64,000 bases of DNA, taken from Cytophagales bacterium (lineage in GTDB: Bacteria; Bacteroidota; Bacteroidia; Cytophagales; Microscillaceae). The translations under genes were made by a program, and so were the position numbers. The notes beneath the pieces are model-generated. The model was given only the letters and a program-made list of their open reading frames with translations. It was not told the DNA's origin and searched no databases. Shown here piece after piece: positions 43,817 to 53,086 of this stretch (the first letter of the stretch is position 1; each line of letters opens with the position of its first letter). The stretch spans positions 20,388 to 84,387 of the forward strand of contig RDZE01000020.1 of NCBI GenBank assembly GCA_004293905.1, given 5' to 3'.

Positions 43817-45034
43817 TTATGAAATGCTTACTTTTTCAGTGATTAATACTTGTACTTTGCCTTCGGTTTTGATGCCCCATAGGTAGAGATTGCCTCCTTC
43901 TTTGAGGTTCATTTTTTTGCGAAAGGTTGCTACGGAGTCGGGGAAATTGCGAGTGGCTATGTTGGCTTTTAATTCGGGTAGGTGTGTGTGGAGTTCTTTT
44001 TTTTGATAAGCCACCTTTTTTTTAATTTGGAAAATTCGTCCTTGAAAATCTTTGTGGAGTGTATCGGAGGTGTATAGATGTGTGTTAGGGTCTAATTTAT
44101 GGAGTTGATAGTGTTGGGCTATCCATTTGAACCAACCTGCTTTGAGTATGGCTGCATTGGGTTCGTAGAGGTATTGCAAAGGGGAACTGTAAGTGGTATT
44201 TTGTTCTTTTTCTATGTCGGAGGGGGCTGTAAGAGTATCTAATTGTTGATGATGCCAATGGAGGGTTTGAATGTTGTAAGATGTGTTATTCTGTGGGGTA
44301 TCTTTTTTTAACCAAAAAAGCAATTCTTTTACCTCATTGTTAATAGCCAGAATGAATACTGTATCTACGGCTTTGAGTTGAGAAACTGCTTGTTGAATAT
44401 CGAGCATTGGGGAGGTCTTGAGCAAAAAATGAGTGGTTCGGGAGAAAATAATTGGCAAAAGTTGGATTATGTTGGGTTGGCAATCTTGCAGTTGCACTAT
44501 TTTATGGTTGGCTTCATCGCGCCGTGCGGGGTCAGCATAGAGGCAATCAAAAGTTTGGGTCGTATTTTGGAGCAGCGTTTGGGCATCTTGTTGGTAAAAG
44601 GCTACATTTTCAATGCCTAATAGTTTAAAGTTGTATTGTACGGTTTGGTTTAATTCTGCTTGTGATTCGTTATAATAAACTTGTTTGATGGTTTTAGCAA
44701 AAGCAAAACAATCAATTCCGATGCCTCCTGTGAGGTCTAAGAGAGAGTTAAAAGATTGTAAGAATTGGGCTTTCCATTGTGCTGTAGTCCAAGAGGAGGC
44801 TTGTTCTGTGGAGAGTGTTGGTGGGTATATGAGTGTAGAGAATGATTGCCAAAGAGGTATTTTTTTGAGTAACCTTTTCCTCCCTTCTATTTGTTGAGCA
44901 ATAATTTGTATTTCTTCTTTGCTGTATTTTTTATTGTTTAAAACTAATAAGTTTACTTCTTTGTCGGCATTTTGGGCTATAAAATGCTGTGTTTCGGGTT
45001 GGTTCAGAAAATTGATTTTTTGTTCAAAATCCAT
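43817..45034 (-). CDS. Class I SAM methyltransferase with THUMP-like C-terminal domain
   Basis: 405 residues from the ATG at 45034 (MDFEQKINF), one base after the stop of the upstream gene. The central Rossmann domain has SAM motif I LDLTGGIGIDCFAF (about 95-108), ESQAEL for motif II, and a DPARR motif in CLYADPARRDE (about 165). An N-terminal PG_1098-like region and C-terminal THUMP-like part are recognised from this protein family in Bacteroidota. Members are probably RNA (tRNA or rRNA) methyltransferases. Tight coupling to a T9SS cargo gene is surprising; it is likely only read-through. Confidence 0.85.
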   Translation of the reverse strand: MDFEQKINFLNQPETQHFIAQNADKEVNLLVLNNKKYSKEEIQIIAQQIEGRKRLLKKIPLWQSFSTLIYPPTLSTEQASSWTTAQWKAQFLQSFNSLLDLTGGIGIDCFAFAKTIKQVYYNESQAELNQTVQYNFKLLGIENVAFYQQDAQTLLQNTTQTFDCLYADPARRDEANHKIVQLQDCQPNIIQLLPIIFSRTTHFLLKTSPMLDIQQAVSQLKAVDTVFILAINNEVKELLFWLKKDTPQNNTSYNIQTLHWHHQQLDTLTAPSDIEKEQNTTYSSPLQYLYEPNAAILKAGWFKWIAQHYQLHKLDPNTHLYTSDTLHKDFQGRIFQIKKKVAYQKKELHTHLPELKANIATRNFPDSVATFRKKMNLKEGGNLYLWGIKTEGKVQVLITEKVSIS

Positions 45035-45035
45035 G

Positions 45036-47147
45036 TTATTGTTTGATGATTTTAGCCGTGTAAGGTTTTTTCCCTTTTTGAGTGATTTGAATGAGGTAAA
45101 TACCTTTGGGCAGTGCTGATACATCGAGGGCTAAGGGTGCGCTAAGATACTGCTCAAAAATGATAGGATTGGGAGGTGTCCAATGTGTTTGTGATTGCAA
45201 GTTAAGAAAATTAATTTGTTCTATTTGACTAATGTCTTCTCCTGTTTTTCCTATGTAGAGCAGGTTTTGTACCGGGTTGGGATATAGGGTTATGGTATGA
45301 TTAGGAATGGTGTTTTCCATATCTGTAATGATAGGATTATTGCTTGCCGCTACCACAGTAATAGTTTGGCTTACTTCATCAGCAGGGAGATAATTTTCAT
45401 TACCTTCTTGTGAGGCTACAATAGGAGCAGTGCCAATACCTACAATCGTTACTACATTTCCGTTCACATCTATTACTTCGGGGTTTCCACTTCGGTAGTT
45501 AATCAACAAGCCAGAGTTAGAGGAGGCTTGTAGTAAAAAAGAGGGGTCTCCCATTGTTTTATTCTCTATGGGAGCAAAAGTAATGCTTTGAGATGCTTTA
45601 TTGACAGTAAGAACCTGAAAAATGTCAGTTGCCGCATTGTATAAGTTAGTGCCTGTTTGCGAAGCAGTGATGGTAGTCGTGCCTGTTCCTTTGATTATCA
45701 AACTACTACCCTGAACTTCGGCTACTTGAGGGTTGGAGGAAACAAGCGTTACTCCCAATCCCGAAGAAGCAGAAGCAGACAAAGAAATGGGCGCATCGCC
45801 AAAAGTAGCTGTGGTAGGAATAGTTGCAAAGGTAATGGTTTGGTTGAGTTTTAGACCAGTGCCTTGTAAATTGATGATATATGGGTTTTCGTTACTATCA
45901 TTATTGGCAATAGATATTTGTGCCTGCCTTGTACCCCCATCAGTGGGTGAAAAACGGACTGTAAAAGTGGTGCTATTACCAGCTGCTATAGGGCTTGTGG
46001 TAGCAGCAGTATTGACTGAGAAATCGCTGCTATGTGTACCGCTTAAAGTAATAGAAGGTGTACCTGTAAGGTAAAGTGTTCCCCCATCAGAGCTTGTATT
46101 TTGGATAGTAAAAGTAATATTCGAACTATTTTGCTCTACAATTACCCCTGCAAAAGTATAAGTAGCATTGGAAGCAATATCATTTCCTGAAACCCTCAAA
46201 TTGATTTCTGGACTGGAGTTGTGTCGGCGTATAGTACCATTTTCACCTACTACCCAGCCAATGTATTCACTAATAAAATGTACGCCACGCCAATTGACTG
46301 TGGCAGTATTACGTATTTGCCAAGTAGTGCCATTGTCATTACTTAGGCTGATTCTTGTACTATTCCCAGCAAGCCAGATGACACCTGCCGAAGGAATACT
46401 GATACCATAAACGCTTGCAGCAATGGCAGAGCTTTGGGTTGTCCAATTTGTGCCTCCGTCAATGGTAACCAACACAGTCGGACCGTCCCCTCCAATATAC
46501 CCATTATTGGCATCACTAAAGTCTATTGCACGAAGTGCATTAGTAGTGCCTGTAGGTAAACTAACCCAATTTGTACCCCCATTAGTAGTTTTGAGGAAAG
46601 TGCCATTGTTTCCTACTGCAAATCCTATATTTACATTGATAAACACTACACCCAGTAAATCTTGGGTAGTACCACTGCTTTGTGCCACCCAATTTGTGCC
46701 GCCATCAATGGTTTTGAGTATTGTGCCACTTGTGCCTACTATATATCCTGTATTGGCATTTATAAAGTGCAAATCATTAAGTATTGTGCTTACACCGCTG
46801 GTTTGTGCCGTCCAATTTACGCCTCCATCAATGCTTTTTCGAATCATACCATTAGTCCCTACCAACCAGCCAGTAGTGCCATTAACAAAATATACAGAGA
46901 AAATAGAAGAAAGAGTACCACTGCTTTGCGATATCCAATTTGTACCTCCATTGGTAGTAGAGAGCAAAGTGCCATTTTCGCCTGCTATCCAACCTTGAGT
47001 ATTGTTAATAAAATGAACATGGTTTAGTGTGTTAGTTGTTCCACTGCTTTGAGAAGACCACTGCGCATAACTAACATTGTACAAAAAAAAAGAGTACAAT
47101 GCGCACATAAATAAGCCATTATGATATATATTATAATTTTTTTTCAT
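45036..47147 (-). CDS. Secreted T9SS cargo with YCF48 repeats and type A sorting tail
   Basis: 703 residues, signal peptide 1-28. Residues about 30-310 hold seven YCF48-like repeats of about 42 residues (consensus G.NGT...T.NGGTNW..QSSGT...L..V.FIN...G). Residues about 325-420 form a choice-of-anchor D-like Ig-type domain (FTIQNTSSDGGTLYLTG, FTVRFSPTDGGTRQAQISIANNDSNENPYIINLQGTG). Two MBG-type repeats follow (QTITFATIPTTATFGD, QSITFAPIENKTMGD). The C-terminus is the type A Por sorting domain (TITLYPNPVQNLLYIGKTG, LPKGIYLIQI), which sends proteins through the type IX system to the surface. The gene lies 1 nt before the methyltransferase gene. Confidence 0.9.
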   Translation of the reverse strand: MKKNYNIYHNGLFMCALYSFFLYNVSYAQWSSQSSGTTNTLNHVHFINNTQGWIAGENGTLLSTTNGGTNWISQSSGTLSSIFSVYFVNGTTGWLVGTNGMIRKSIDGGVNWTAQTSGVSTILNDLHFINANTGYIVGTSGTILKTIDGGTNWVAQSSGTTQDLLGVVFINVNIGFAVGNNGTFLKTTNGGTNWVSLPTGTTNALRAIDFSDANNGYIGGDGPTVLVTIDGGTNWTTQSSAIAASVYGISIPSAGVIWLAGNSTRISLSNDNGTTWQIRNTATVNWRGVHFISEYIGWVVGENGTIRRHNSSPEINLRVSGNDIASNATYTFAGVIVEQNSSNITFTIQNTSSDGGTLYLTGTPSITLSGTHSSDFSVNTAATTSPIAAGNSTTFTVRFSPTDGGTRQAQISIANNDSNENPYIINLQGTGLKLNQTITFATIPTTATFGDAPISLSASASSGLGVTLVSSNPQVAEVQGSSLIIKGTGTTTITASQTGTNLYNAATDIFQVLTVNKASQSITFAPIENKTMGDPSFLLQASSNSGLLINYRSGNPEVIDVNGNVVTIVGIGTAPIVASQEGNENYLPADEVSQTITVVAASNNPIITDMENTIPNHTITLYPNPVQNLLYIGKTGEDISQIEQINFLNLQSQTHWTPPNPIIFEQYLSAPLALDVSALPKGIYLIQITQKGKKPYTAKIIKQ

Positions 47148-47304
47148 ACTTTTGGTACTTTTTCACGTAAAATACAAAAATTGTACACATTTCACTTCAC
47201 TTTTAGTTATTTACTTATCTTACTAACATTTATTCTTTTGAATAAAAAGATAAATGCAATCATAAAACCATAAAATTTTGGTTAAAAAATCATCTTGTTT
47301 TATT

Positions 47305-50300
47305 ATGCGTTATTATTATAGTATTACTTCTTACATACAAATACTCTTATTGTGTTTCCTCTCGAACGTTTCAAAGGCGCAATTGTTCAGTAATTTGACA
47401 GGAGATGTTATCAGCAATGAAACAGGAAGAAGATATGTAAGTTGCTCATTTGTAGACATTAATAATGATAATTACCCAGATGTAAGTGTCATAAGTAGTG
47501 ATTTTGGGCAGGCTTACAACCGTATATACATCAATAATGGAGATGGTACTTTTACATCACAAAACAATACGATTACAAGTAAAATAAGTGCTTCACAGGC
47601 GGCAGCTTGGGTAGATTATGACAATGACAATGACTTAGATTTTTATGTTACCAATGCCGGAACTGCTTATTCTAACGATTTATTTCGCAATGATGGAGGA
47701 GGAGTTTTTACGGAAATTACAGGCATTGACATTGCGGATGTAACCAGCTCTTTCTCAAATAATTTATTTGAAAGCCATTGGGCAGACCTCAATACTGATA
47801 ATCTTCTCGATTTAATCGTTGGTACAGACAATACAGGGGCACTGAATAGAAAAAGATACCACAATACAGGTGGGGGAGTATTCAATGAAATAACCTCTAC
47901 CAGCGTCAATAACAGTATGCCTATTATTAGTTATTCTATCACTTCATCAGATTATGATAAAGACGGGGATATTGACTTGCTCATTATAGGCACTAACACC
48001 TCCTCTACTACTGCGGTTTCTACTTGGTACACCAATGATGGCGCAGGAAACTACACTACCTCAAATAATACGAGCATCGCTGGAGGTATTCATTATGGGG
48101 CTTCTTGGGGTGATTATGACAATGACCAAGATATGGATTTTTATTTGAGTCAAAACAACGGGTCAGGAACAGCTACAGGGCTTTTATTCAGAAATAATGG
48201 CAATGGCAGTTTTGTATCTTTACCAAGCGCGGCTACGGGTATAAATGCCGTAGGTTATGGGCGTGGAAGTGCTTGGATAGACTACGACAACGACCGCGAC
48301 TTAGATTTAGTAGTACTGAATGACAGAAACTCTGATACAGAAAAAGACAATATTTATCTTTACCAAAACAATGGAAATGGTACTTTTACACAAATCACTG
48401 ATGGTGGAGTAGCGGGTGATATCATCAGTACTGCGCGTAATTGGCGTAGTTGTGCAGTTGCTGATTATGATGTAGATGGTGATTTAGACATCATCGCAAC
48501 AAGTATTGAAGATGGTAATATAATATTCAAAAATAATAATAACAATGGAAATCGTTGGCTAAAAATAAAATTACAAGGCGTTATCTCTAATAAATTTGGT
48601 ATAGGAGCAAAAGTATATGTACGCACTGCCTCTACCAATTGGCAAATGAAAGAACTAACCCATAACTCAGGTTATGGAGGTCAAAGTGATTACTTATTGC
48701 ATTTTGGAGTAGGAAATAGTACTACTGCCGACTCTATCAGAGTGGAGTGGCCCTCGGGTATTGTGCAGCGTTATGCAAGCATCAATACTAACCAATTACT
48801 AACTATTACTGAAGTAAATCCGAATATTTCGGTAGCCAATGAAACCATCAATGATGGAGATGTTTTTGTAAATACAGACAAAAGGGCTATTCACAGTTTT
48901 AGGGTTCGGAGTAATAATGTTTCTGATGCCCTATTGAAAGATTTGACCGTGAATATGAGGGGCAGTTATTTTGCGGCTGATTTGAAGAACAACAGCATCA
49001 AAATTTGGCATTCTGAAACCAATAACCTCAATACGGCGGTTTTGGTAGGGGCTTATACTACTATAGATAATGGAAGTTCTTTTACAGCCTCCAATATTAA
49101 TAGAAGATGTATTGCAGGAAAAGACAATTATTTTTGGGTTACTGTAGATGTAGCCACCAACCCCCCTGCAACTATAGGAAGGCAAATCAGAATAGAGATT
49201 ACCAATACTGATTTAGTTTTTAGAAATGGGTCTATCAATAGTGGTTCTATTAACATGCAAGGCACACAAACCATTAGAGATATACCCGATGTAGATATTT
49301 CTACAACTACAGTAAATGCAGGCAATATTCCTCAAAGCTCTACTAATAATATTCTCCAAGCCTTCCAAATCACGGTCAGTAATTTTCAAACCAACTTAAC
49401 AGCATTAACAGTCAGGACAGACCAAACTTATGTTGTAGGCGATTTTGTAGCCAATAGCTTTAAATTATGGTACAACACTACCAATAATTTTAGTACGGCA
49501 AATGTTGTTGATAGTAGAGCCATTGTAGCAACAGGGAGTAATATTAATTTTACAAGTTTTACAAGAAGCGTTAGCGTAGGAAGCAATAATTTCTTTTGGG
49601 TTACTGTAGATGTAGCTGGTGCAGCTACCATAGGGAATACAATTCAAATTCTGAATTTTACAGGAAGCGGTGCTTTCACTTTTTCTACCATAGACCAAAT
49701 CACGCTCAACACTAATGACAATGGTGGTATTCAGACCATCACTGAAGCCATTCCAAATATTGCTCTTAATAGTGTTGCTATTGCAGCGGCTGATGTGCTT
49801 AGAGGTACTGATGTAATTGTTTATAAACATACTGCCGCTGTTACGCTCAATAATACCACTCTTACTGAAGCCAGTTATACCACAGGAGGCACTTATAATG
49901 TAAATGATATTACAGATTTTAAATTATATACCAATACCAGTGATAATTTGGGCACTGCCACTTTATTGCAAACACAACCTCCCGTAGCTTCCTCGGGAAC
50001 ACTTACCTTTTCTGGCTTGTCTTCTACTACTAACTCAGGACAAACGCGTTACTATTGGGTGGTGGCAAGCGTAAAAAACACTGCCCAACTCGACAATACC
50101 ATTAGTGTAACTACCAATGCTACTAATCATACTTTTTCGACAGGTAATAAATCAGGAACAGTTACGATAGCAGGTTTGCAAAGGTTTGTGGACAACAGCA
50201 ATATGCTCATCAATTCACTCGCCATAGCTGATGCAACTGTTGTTCAAGGAACAACAAGTCATATTTTATATCGCCTACAAATGACAGCCTCTGGCTACCC

Positions 50301-51429
50301 TGCTACCTTAAATAGCATACAATACACTACTCAAGGTACTTATGCCGTAAGCGATTTAGTAAGCAACAGATTTAGACTTTGGGTCAATACGACTGATAAT
50401 TTTAGTACTGCTTCGCAAATAGGAACAAATCAAGCCATTGTTTCTTCTGGAAGTAATATCACTTTTAGCAGTCTTAATTATGCTCTTAACAATGGAGCTA
50501 ACTTGTATTTTTGGCTTACAGTTGATGTATCAGAGTTTGCAACCATAGGGCGAAATATCTCCATTGTTGCCCCATCAGTAGGTTGGAATAATATAGACAT
50601 TAGTGCCCCTTTTGTAGTCAAAACAGGAACACCCACAGTAGGCGGCGTACAAACTTTTGAGGAACTCCTGCCCGATATTACCATCAGTGCACCTACTGTT
50701 GCGGCTGCTAATGTCAATGTAGGTACTCCCAAACATATTCTTTATCGATGGCAGATAGCTGTTAGTAAAAGAAATACCCAACTGCAAAGCATTGCTTTTA
50801 CTACTAATGGTACTTATGTATTGAGCGATTTAGTAAATACAGGATTTCGCCTTTGGTATAATAGTAGTGATAACTTTAGCACTGCCACTTTAGTAGCCTC
50901 GCGAAATTTACAGAATACAGGAAGCACGCTTAACTTTACAAGTTTAAACAGAAATATGAATGCAGGAACAAATCACTATTATTGGCTTACTGTGGATATA
51001 GACAGTCTTGCAACTATTAACAATACAATTGCAATCACAAGTACATTGAATGACCTCATCTTTAATAAAGGCAATAAAATAGGTGCTATTGGTACTGCGG
51101 GTACACAAACAATCATAGGAATCCCTACTTTTTTAGGTGAAAGCACAAGCATGTCGCATGAGGTATTACTACCTACATTGTTTAGCCCTAATGGAGATGG
51201 AAGTAATGACGCATTCATTTTGCGTTCGCGCAATGTAGCAGAAATCAATATGCGCATTTATGACCGATTTGGCGCATTAGTATATACCAATAATAATGTA
51301 AATGAGCTTACTTCTTCAGGTTGGAATGGTTCAAATCAACCATCAGGTATTTATGTTTGGAGTGCCGATATTATCTTTGAAGATGGTGTTAAAATATCTA
51401 CTAAAGGAGAAGTAAAATTGGTAAAATAA
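47305..51429 (+). CDS. Giant surface protein: FG-GAP/ASPIC, five repeats, CHU_C tail
   Basis: 1374 residues from the ATG at 47305; a TTG nine codons earlier is less likely. Signal peptide 1-26 ends in SKAQ. Residues about 40-410 are FG-GAP/VCBS repeats (FVDINNDNYPDVSVIS, WVDYDNDNDLDFYVT). An ASPIC/UnbV domain lies at about 410-505 (NNGNRWLKIKLQGVISNKFGIGAKVYV). Five repeats of about 140-155 residues follow (48.82-51.12 kb) with the consensus FRLWYN...NFSTA and Y.W.TVD....ATI...I. The end is the gliding-motility-associated C-terminal domain CHU_C (LFSPNGDGSNDAFI, YDRFGALVYTN, PSGIYVW). This is the type B tail of T9SS adhesins such as SprB. A PorP/SprF-type partner gene follows. Confidence 0.93.
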   Translation: MRYYYSITSYIQILLLCFLSNVSKAQLFSNLTGDVISNETGRRYVSCSFVDINNDNYPDVSVISSDFGQAYNRIYINNGDGTFTSQNNTITSKISASQAAAWVDYDNDNDLDFYVTNAGTAYSNDLFRNDGGGVFTEITGIDIADVTSSFSNNLFESHWADLNTDNLLDLIVGTDNTGALNRKRYHNTGGGVFNEITSTSVNNSMPIISYSITSSDYDKDGDIDLLIIGTNTSSTTAVSTWYTNDGAGNYTTSNNTSIAGGIHYGASWGDYDNDQDMDFYLSQNNGSGTATGLLFRNNGNGSFVSLPSAATGINAVGYGRGSAWIDYDNDRDLDLVVLNDRNSDTEKDNIYLYQNNGNGTFTQITDGGVAGDIISTARNWRSCAVADYDVDGDLDIIATSIEDGNIIFKNNNNNGNRWLKIKLQGVISNKFGIGAKVYVRTASTNWQMKELTHNSGYGGQSDYLLHFGVGNSTTADSIRVEWPSGIVQRYASINTNQLLTITEVNPNISVANETINDGDVFVNTDKRAIHSFRVRSNNVSDALLKDLTVNMRGSYFAADLKNNSIKIWHSETNNLNTAVLVGAYTTIDNGSSFTASNINRRCIAGKDNYFWVTVDVATNPPATIGRQIRIEITNTDLVFRNGSINSGSINMQGTQTIRDIPDVDISTTTVNAGNIPQSSTNNILQAFQITVSNFQTNLTALTVRTDQTYVVGDFVANSFKLWYNTTNNFSTANVVDSRAIVATGSNINFTSFTRSVSVGSNNFFWVTVDVAGAATIGNTIQILNFTGSGAFTFSTIDQITLNTNDNGGIQTITEAIPNIALNSVAIAAADVLRGTDVIVYKHTAAVTLNNTTLTEASYTTGGTYNVNDITDFKLYTNTSDNLGTATLLQTQPPVASSGTLTFSGLSSTTNSGQTRYYWVVASVKNTAQLDNTISVTTNATNHTFSTGNKSGTVTIAGLQRFVDNSNMLINSLAIADATVVQGTTSHILYRLQMTASGYPATLNSIQYTTQGTYAVSDLVSNRFRLWVNTTDNFSTASQIGTNQAIVSSGSNITFSSLNYALNNGANLYFWLTVDVSEFATIGRNISIVAPSVGWNNIDISAPFVVKTGTPTVGGVQTFEELLPDITISAPTVAAANVNVGTPKHILYRWQIAVSKRNTQLQSIAFTTNGTYVLSDLVNTGFRLWYNSSDNFSTATLVASRNLQNTGSTLNFTSLNRNMNAGTNHYYWLTVDIDSLATINNTIAITSTLNDLIFNKGNKIGAIGTAGTQTIIGIPTFLGESTSMSHEVLLPTLFSPNGDGSNDAFILRSRNVAEINMRIYDRFGALVYTNNNVNELTSSGWNGSNQPSGIYVWSADIIFEDGVKISTKGEVKLVK
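48816..51125 (+). repeat. Five tandem repeats inside the CHU_C surface protein
   Basis: Five diverged units of about 450-480 nt begin near 48816, 49291, 49750, 50194 and 50680. Each runs from an N-terminal strand (ISVANETINDGD type) to a G-QTI/F boundary. The units share FRLWYN, NFSTA, a NITFSS-like strand and Y.W.TVD. Confidence 0.8.
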
Positions 51430-51465
51430 TTGTATGTTTTACCAATGAGCGTGAGCAACGAAAAA

Positions 51466-53028
51466 ATGACTAACTATAACAAAATATTTATACTTACTTT
51501 TTTGCTATCATTATGGGCATATTTTTCTCATGGACAAGATGTGGCTTTTTCTCAATATTCTCTCACACCACTTTTTCATAATCCCGCAATGCCTTTCAGT
51601 GAGCAATACCAAAGTGTTGCACTCTCTTTCAGAAGACAAACACTCCCTTCGGGGGAAACCTATAATACGCCCATAATAAGTTATAATGGTTTTCTTCTCA
51701 ATAAAAATAGACAGGTGAAAGCTGGATTTAGCATAGGTGTAATGAATGATAATTTGGCTAATTTCCTTATTACCAATGGCTTAATGGGTGCATTCTATTG
51801 GAAACAAAGAATAGCGCAAAGTAGACACATACTCAATGCAGGCATACAAATGGGCGCATTTCAAAGAAGTATTAATTTTGATAACTTCATCACTGATAGC
51901 CAACTCATCAACGGATTCTACAACCCCAATGCAAATAATGGAGAAAATAACAATTTAAGCACGCCATTTTTTTTCTCAAGTAGTATAGGGCTACAATGGC
52001 AAGCCTACCAACCTCTTAAAGAAGGTGCACGCTATTGGGCAGGTGTTAGTTTCAATCATCTCAACCAACCCAATATTTCCCTTACTGATGTAGTAAAAGA
52101 CCAACTACCCTATAACATAAGCTACAATGCAGGGCTTATCGCTTGGCAACGCCGTGAATGGACAATCAGCCCCAACCTGCGCGGTATTTTTCGTCAAGGC
52201 GCACTCTATCATTGGCTCGGAAGTTGGGTAAAATACCAGATAGCTCCCCCCGAAAATGCTACTATCAAAAGAGGAAGCATAGGCATAGGTCTTTGGTACA
52301 ACACCAACCAAGCACTTGTAGTTGCTTTACAATTCGACCAACCCCGTTTTCTGCTCAATATTAGCTCCGATTTGGCAGTAGGCAAAACTTCCAACCAATG
52401 GCTTGGCAATGGCAATGTAGAAATTCACTTGGCATGGAAATTTGCCAAAAAAGTAAAACCACACCTACTCAATCTCGATACGCTTATAGTACAAACCGAG
52501 AACCCCATTAAACCAGCCATCATCGATACGCTTACACTCATGCGCGAAGATACAATCATTATTGTCAAAACAACCTTTCAAAACGACACCCTCACTATAG
52601 ACACCGTCAGTACTAATCAAAAAAGAGAAGAAGTGCTGCTTGCCACCAAAGATTCACTATTGGTAGTAGACACGCTCTACTCGGCAGCCTCACTTATTTT
52701 CGAAGACATTCACTTTCTATATGATTTCGAAGACATACACCTCACGAAAGAAGCCATAGAAATATTAGATGAAATAGTCGCCATTATGCAAACCAATACA
52801 AATATCAGAGTCAGAGTTGTAGGGCATACCTGCGACACCGAAGGAAACCCCGATACGCTCTCGCTCAGGCGTGCTCGAACAGCACAAGCCTACCTCATTA
52901 TGGAAGGGATAGATGAAAAAAGAATTGCCATAGATGCCAAAAGTTATGAAGACCCCATATACCCTAATATCATAGAAGACAACCGAAAACAAAACCGAAG
53001 AGTAAGCATAGAAGTAATAGATTATTAA
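51466..53028 (+). CDS. PorP/SprF-family T9SS protein fused to an OmpA C-terminal domain
   Basis: 520 residues from the ATG at 51466 (MTNYNKIFILTF), preceded by A-rich sequence; ATG at 51445 is an alternative. Signal peptide about 1-23. Residues about 24-330 match the PorP/SprF family (DVAFSQYSLTPLFHNPAMPFS, GVSFNHLNQPNISLT), an outer-membrane barrel that links T9SS adhesins to the cell surface. Residues about 410-520 are an OmpA-like peptidoglycan-binding domain (LIFEDIHFLYDFEDIHLTKEA, RVVGHTCDTEGNPDTLSLRRARTAQAYLI, ENRKQNRRVSIEVI). PorP/SprF proteins usually end after the barrel. The adhesin gene ends 36 nt upstream, as in sprB-sprF pairs. Confidence 0.9.
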   Translation: MTNYNKIFILTFLLSLWAYFSHGQDVAFSQYSLTPLFHNPAMPFSEQYQSVALSFRRQTLPSGETYNTPIISYNGFLLNKNRQVKAGFSIGVMNDNLANFLITNGLMGAFYWKQRIAQSRHILNAGIQMGAFQRSINFDNFITDSQLINGFYNPNANNGENNNLSTPFFFSSSIGLQWQAYQPLKEGARYWAGVSFNHLNQPNISLTDVVKDQLPYNISYNAGLIAWQRREWTISPNLRGIFRQGALYHWLGSWVKYQIAPPENATIKRGSIGIGLWYNTNQALVVALQFDQPRFLLNISSDLAVGKTSNQWLGNGNVEIHLAWKFAKKVKPHLLNLDTLIVQTENPIKPAIIDTLTLMREDTIIIVKTTFQNDTLTIDTVSTNQKREEVLLATKDSLLVVDTLYSAASLIFEDIHFLYDFEDIHLTKEAIEILDEIVAIMQTNTNIRVRVVGHTCDTEGNPDTLSLRRARTAQAYLIMEGIDEKRIAIDAKSYEDPIYPNIIEDNRKQNRRVSIEVIDY

Positions 53029-53086
53029 AAAAATAGTACAAATTTTGTAAATATAATAAAACAGTATTATTTTCGACATTTCAAAC

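Noticed and set aside
46423..46998. 191-codon plus-strand frame within the YCF48 gene
   Set aside because: Antisense shadow of the repeats; its apparent repeated VPPSMV pattern is only the reverse of the GGTNW codons.
48816..51125. Possible CRISPR or transposon-derived repeats
   Set aside because: The similarity is at protein level over units of about 450 nt inside a coding frame; they are diverged protein domains.
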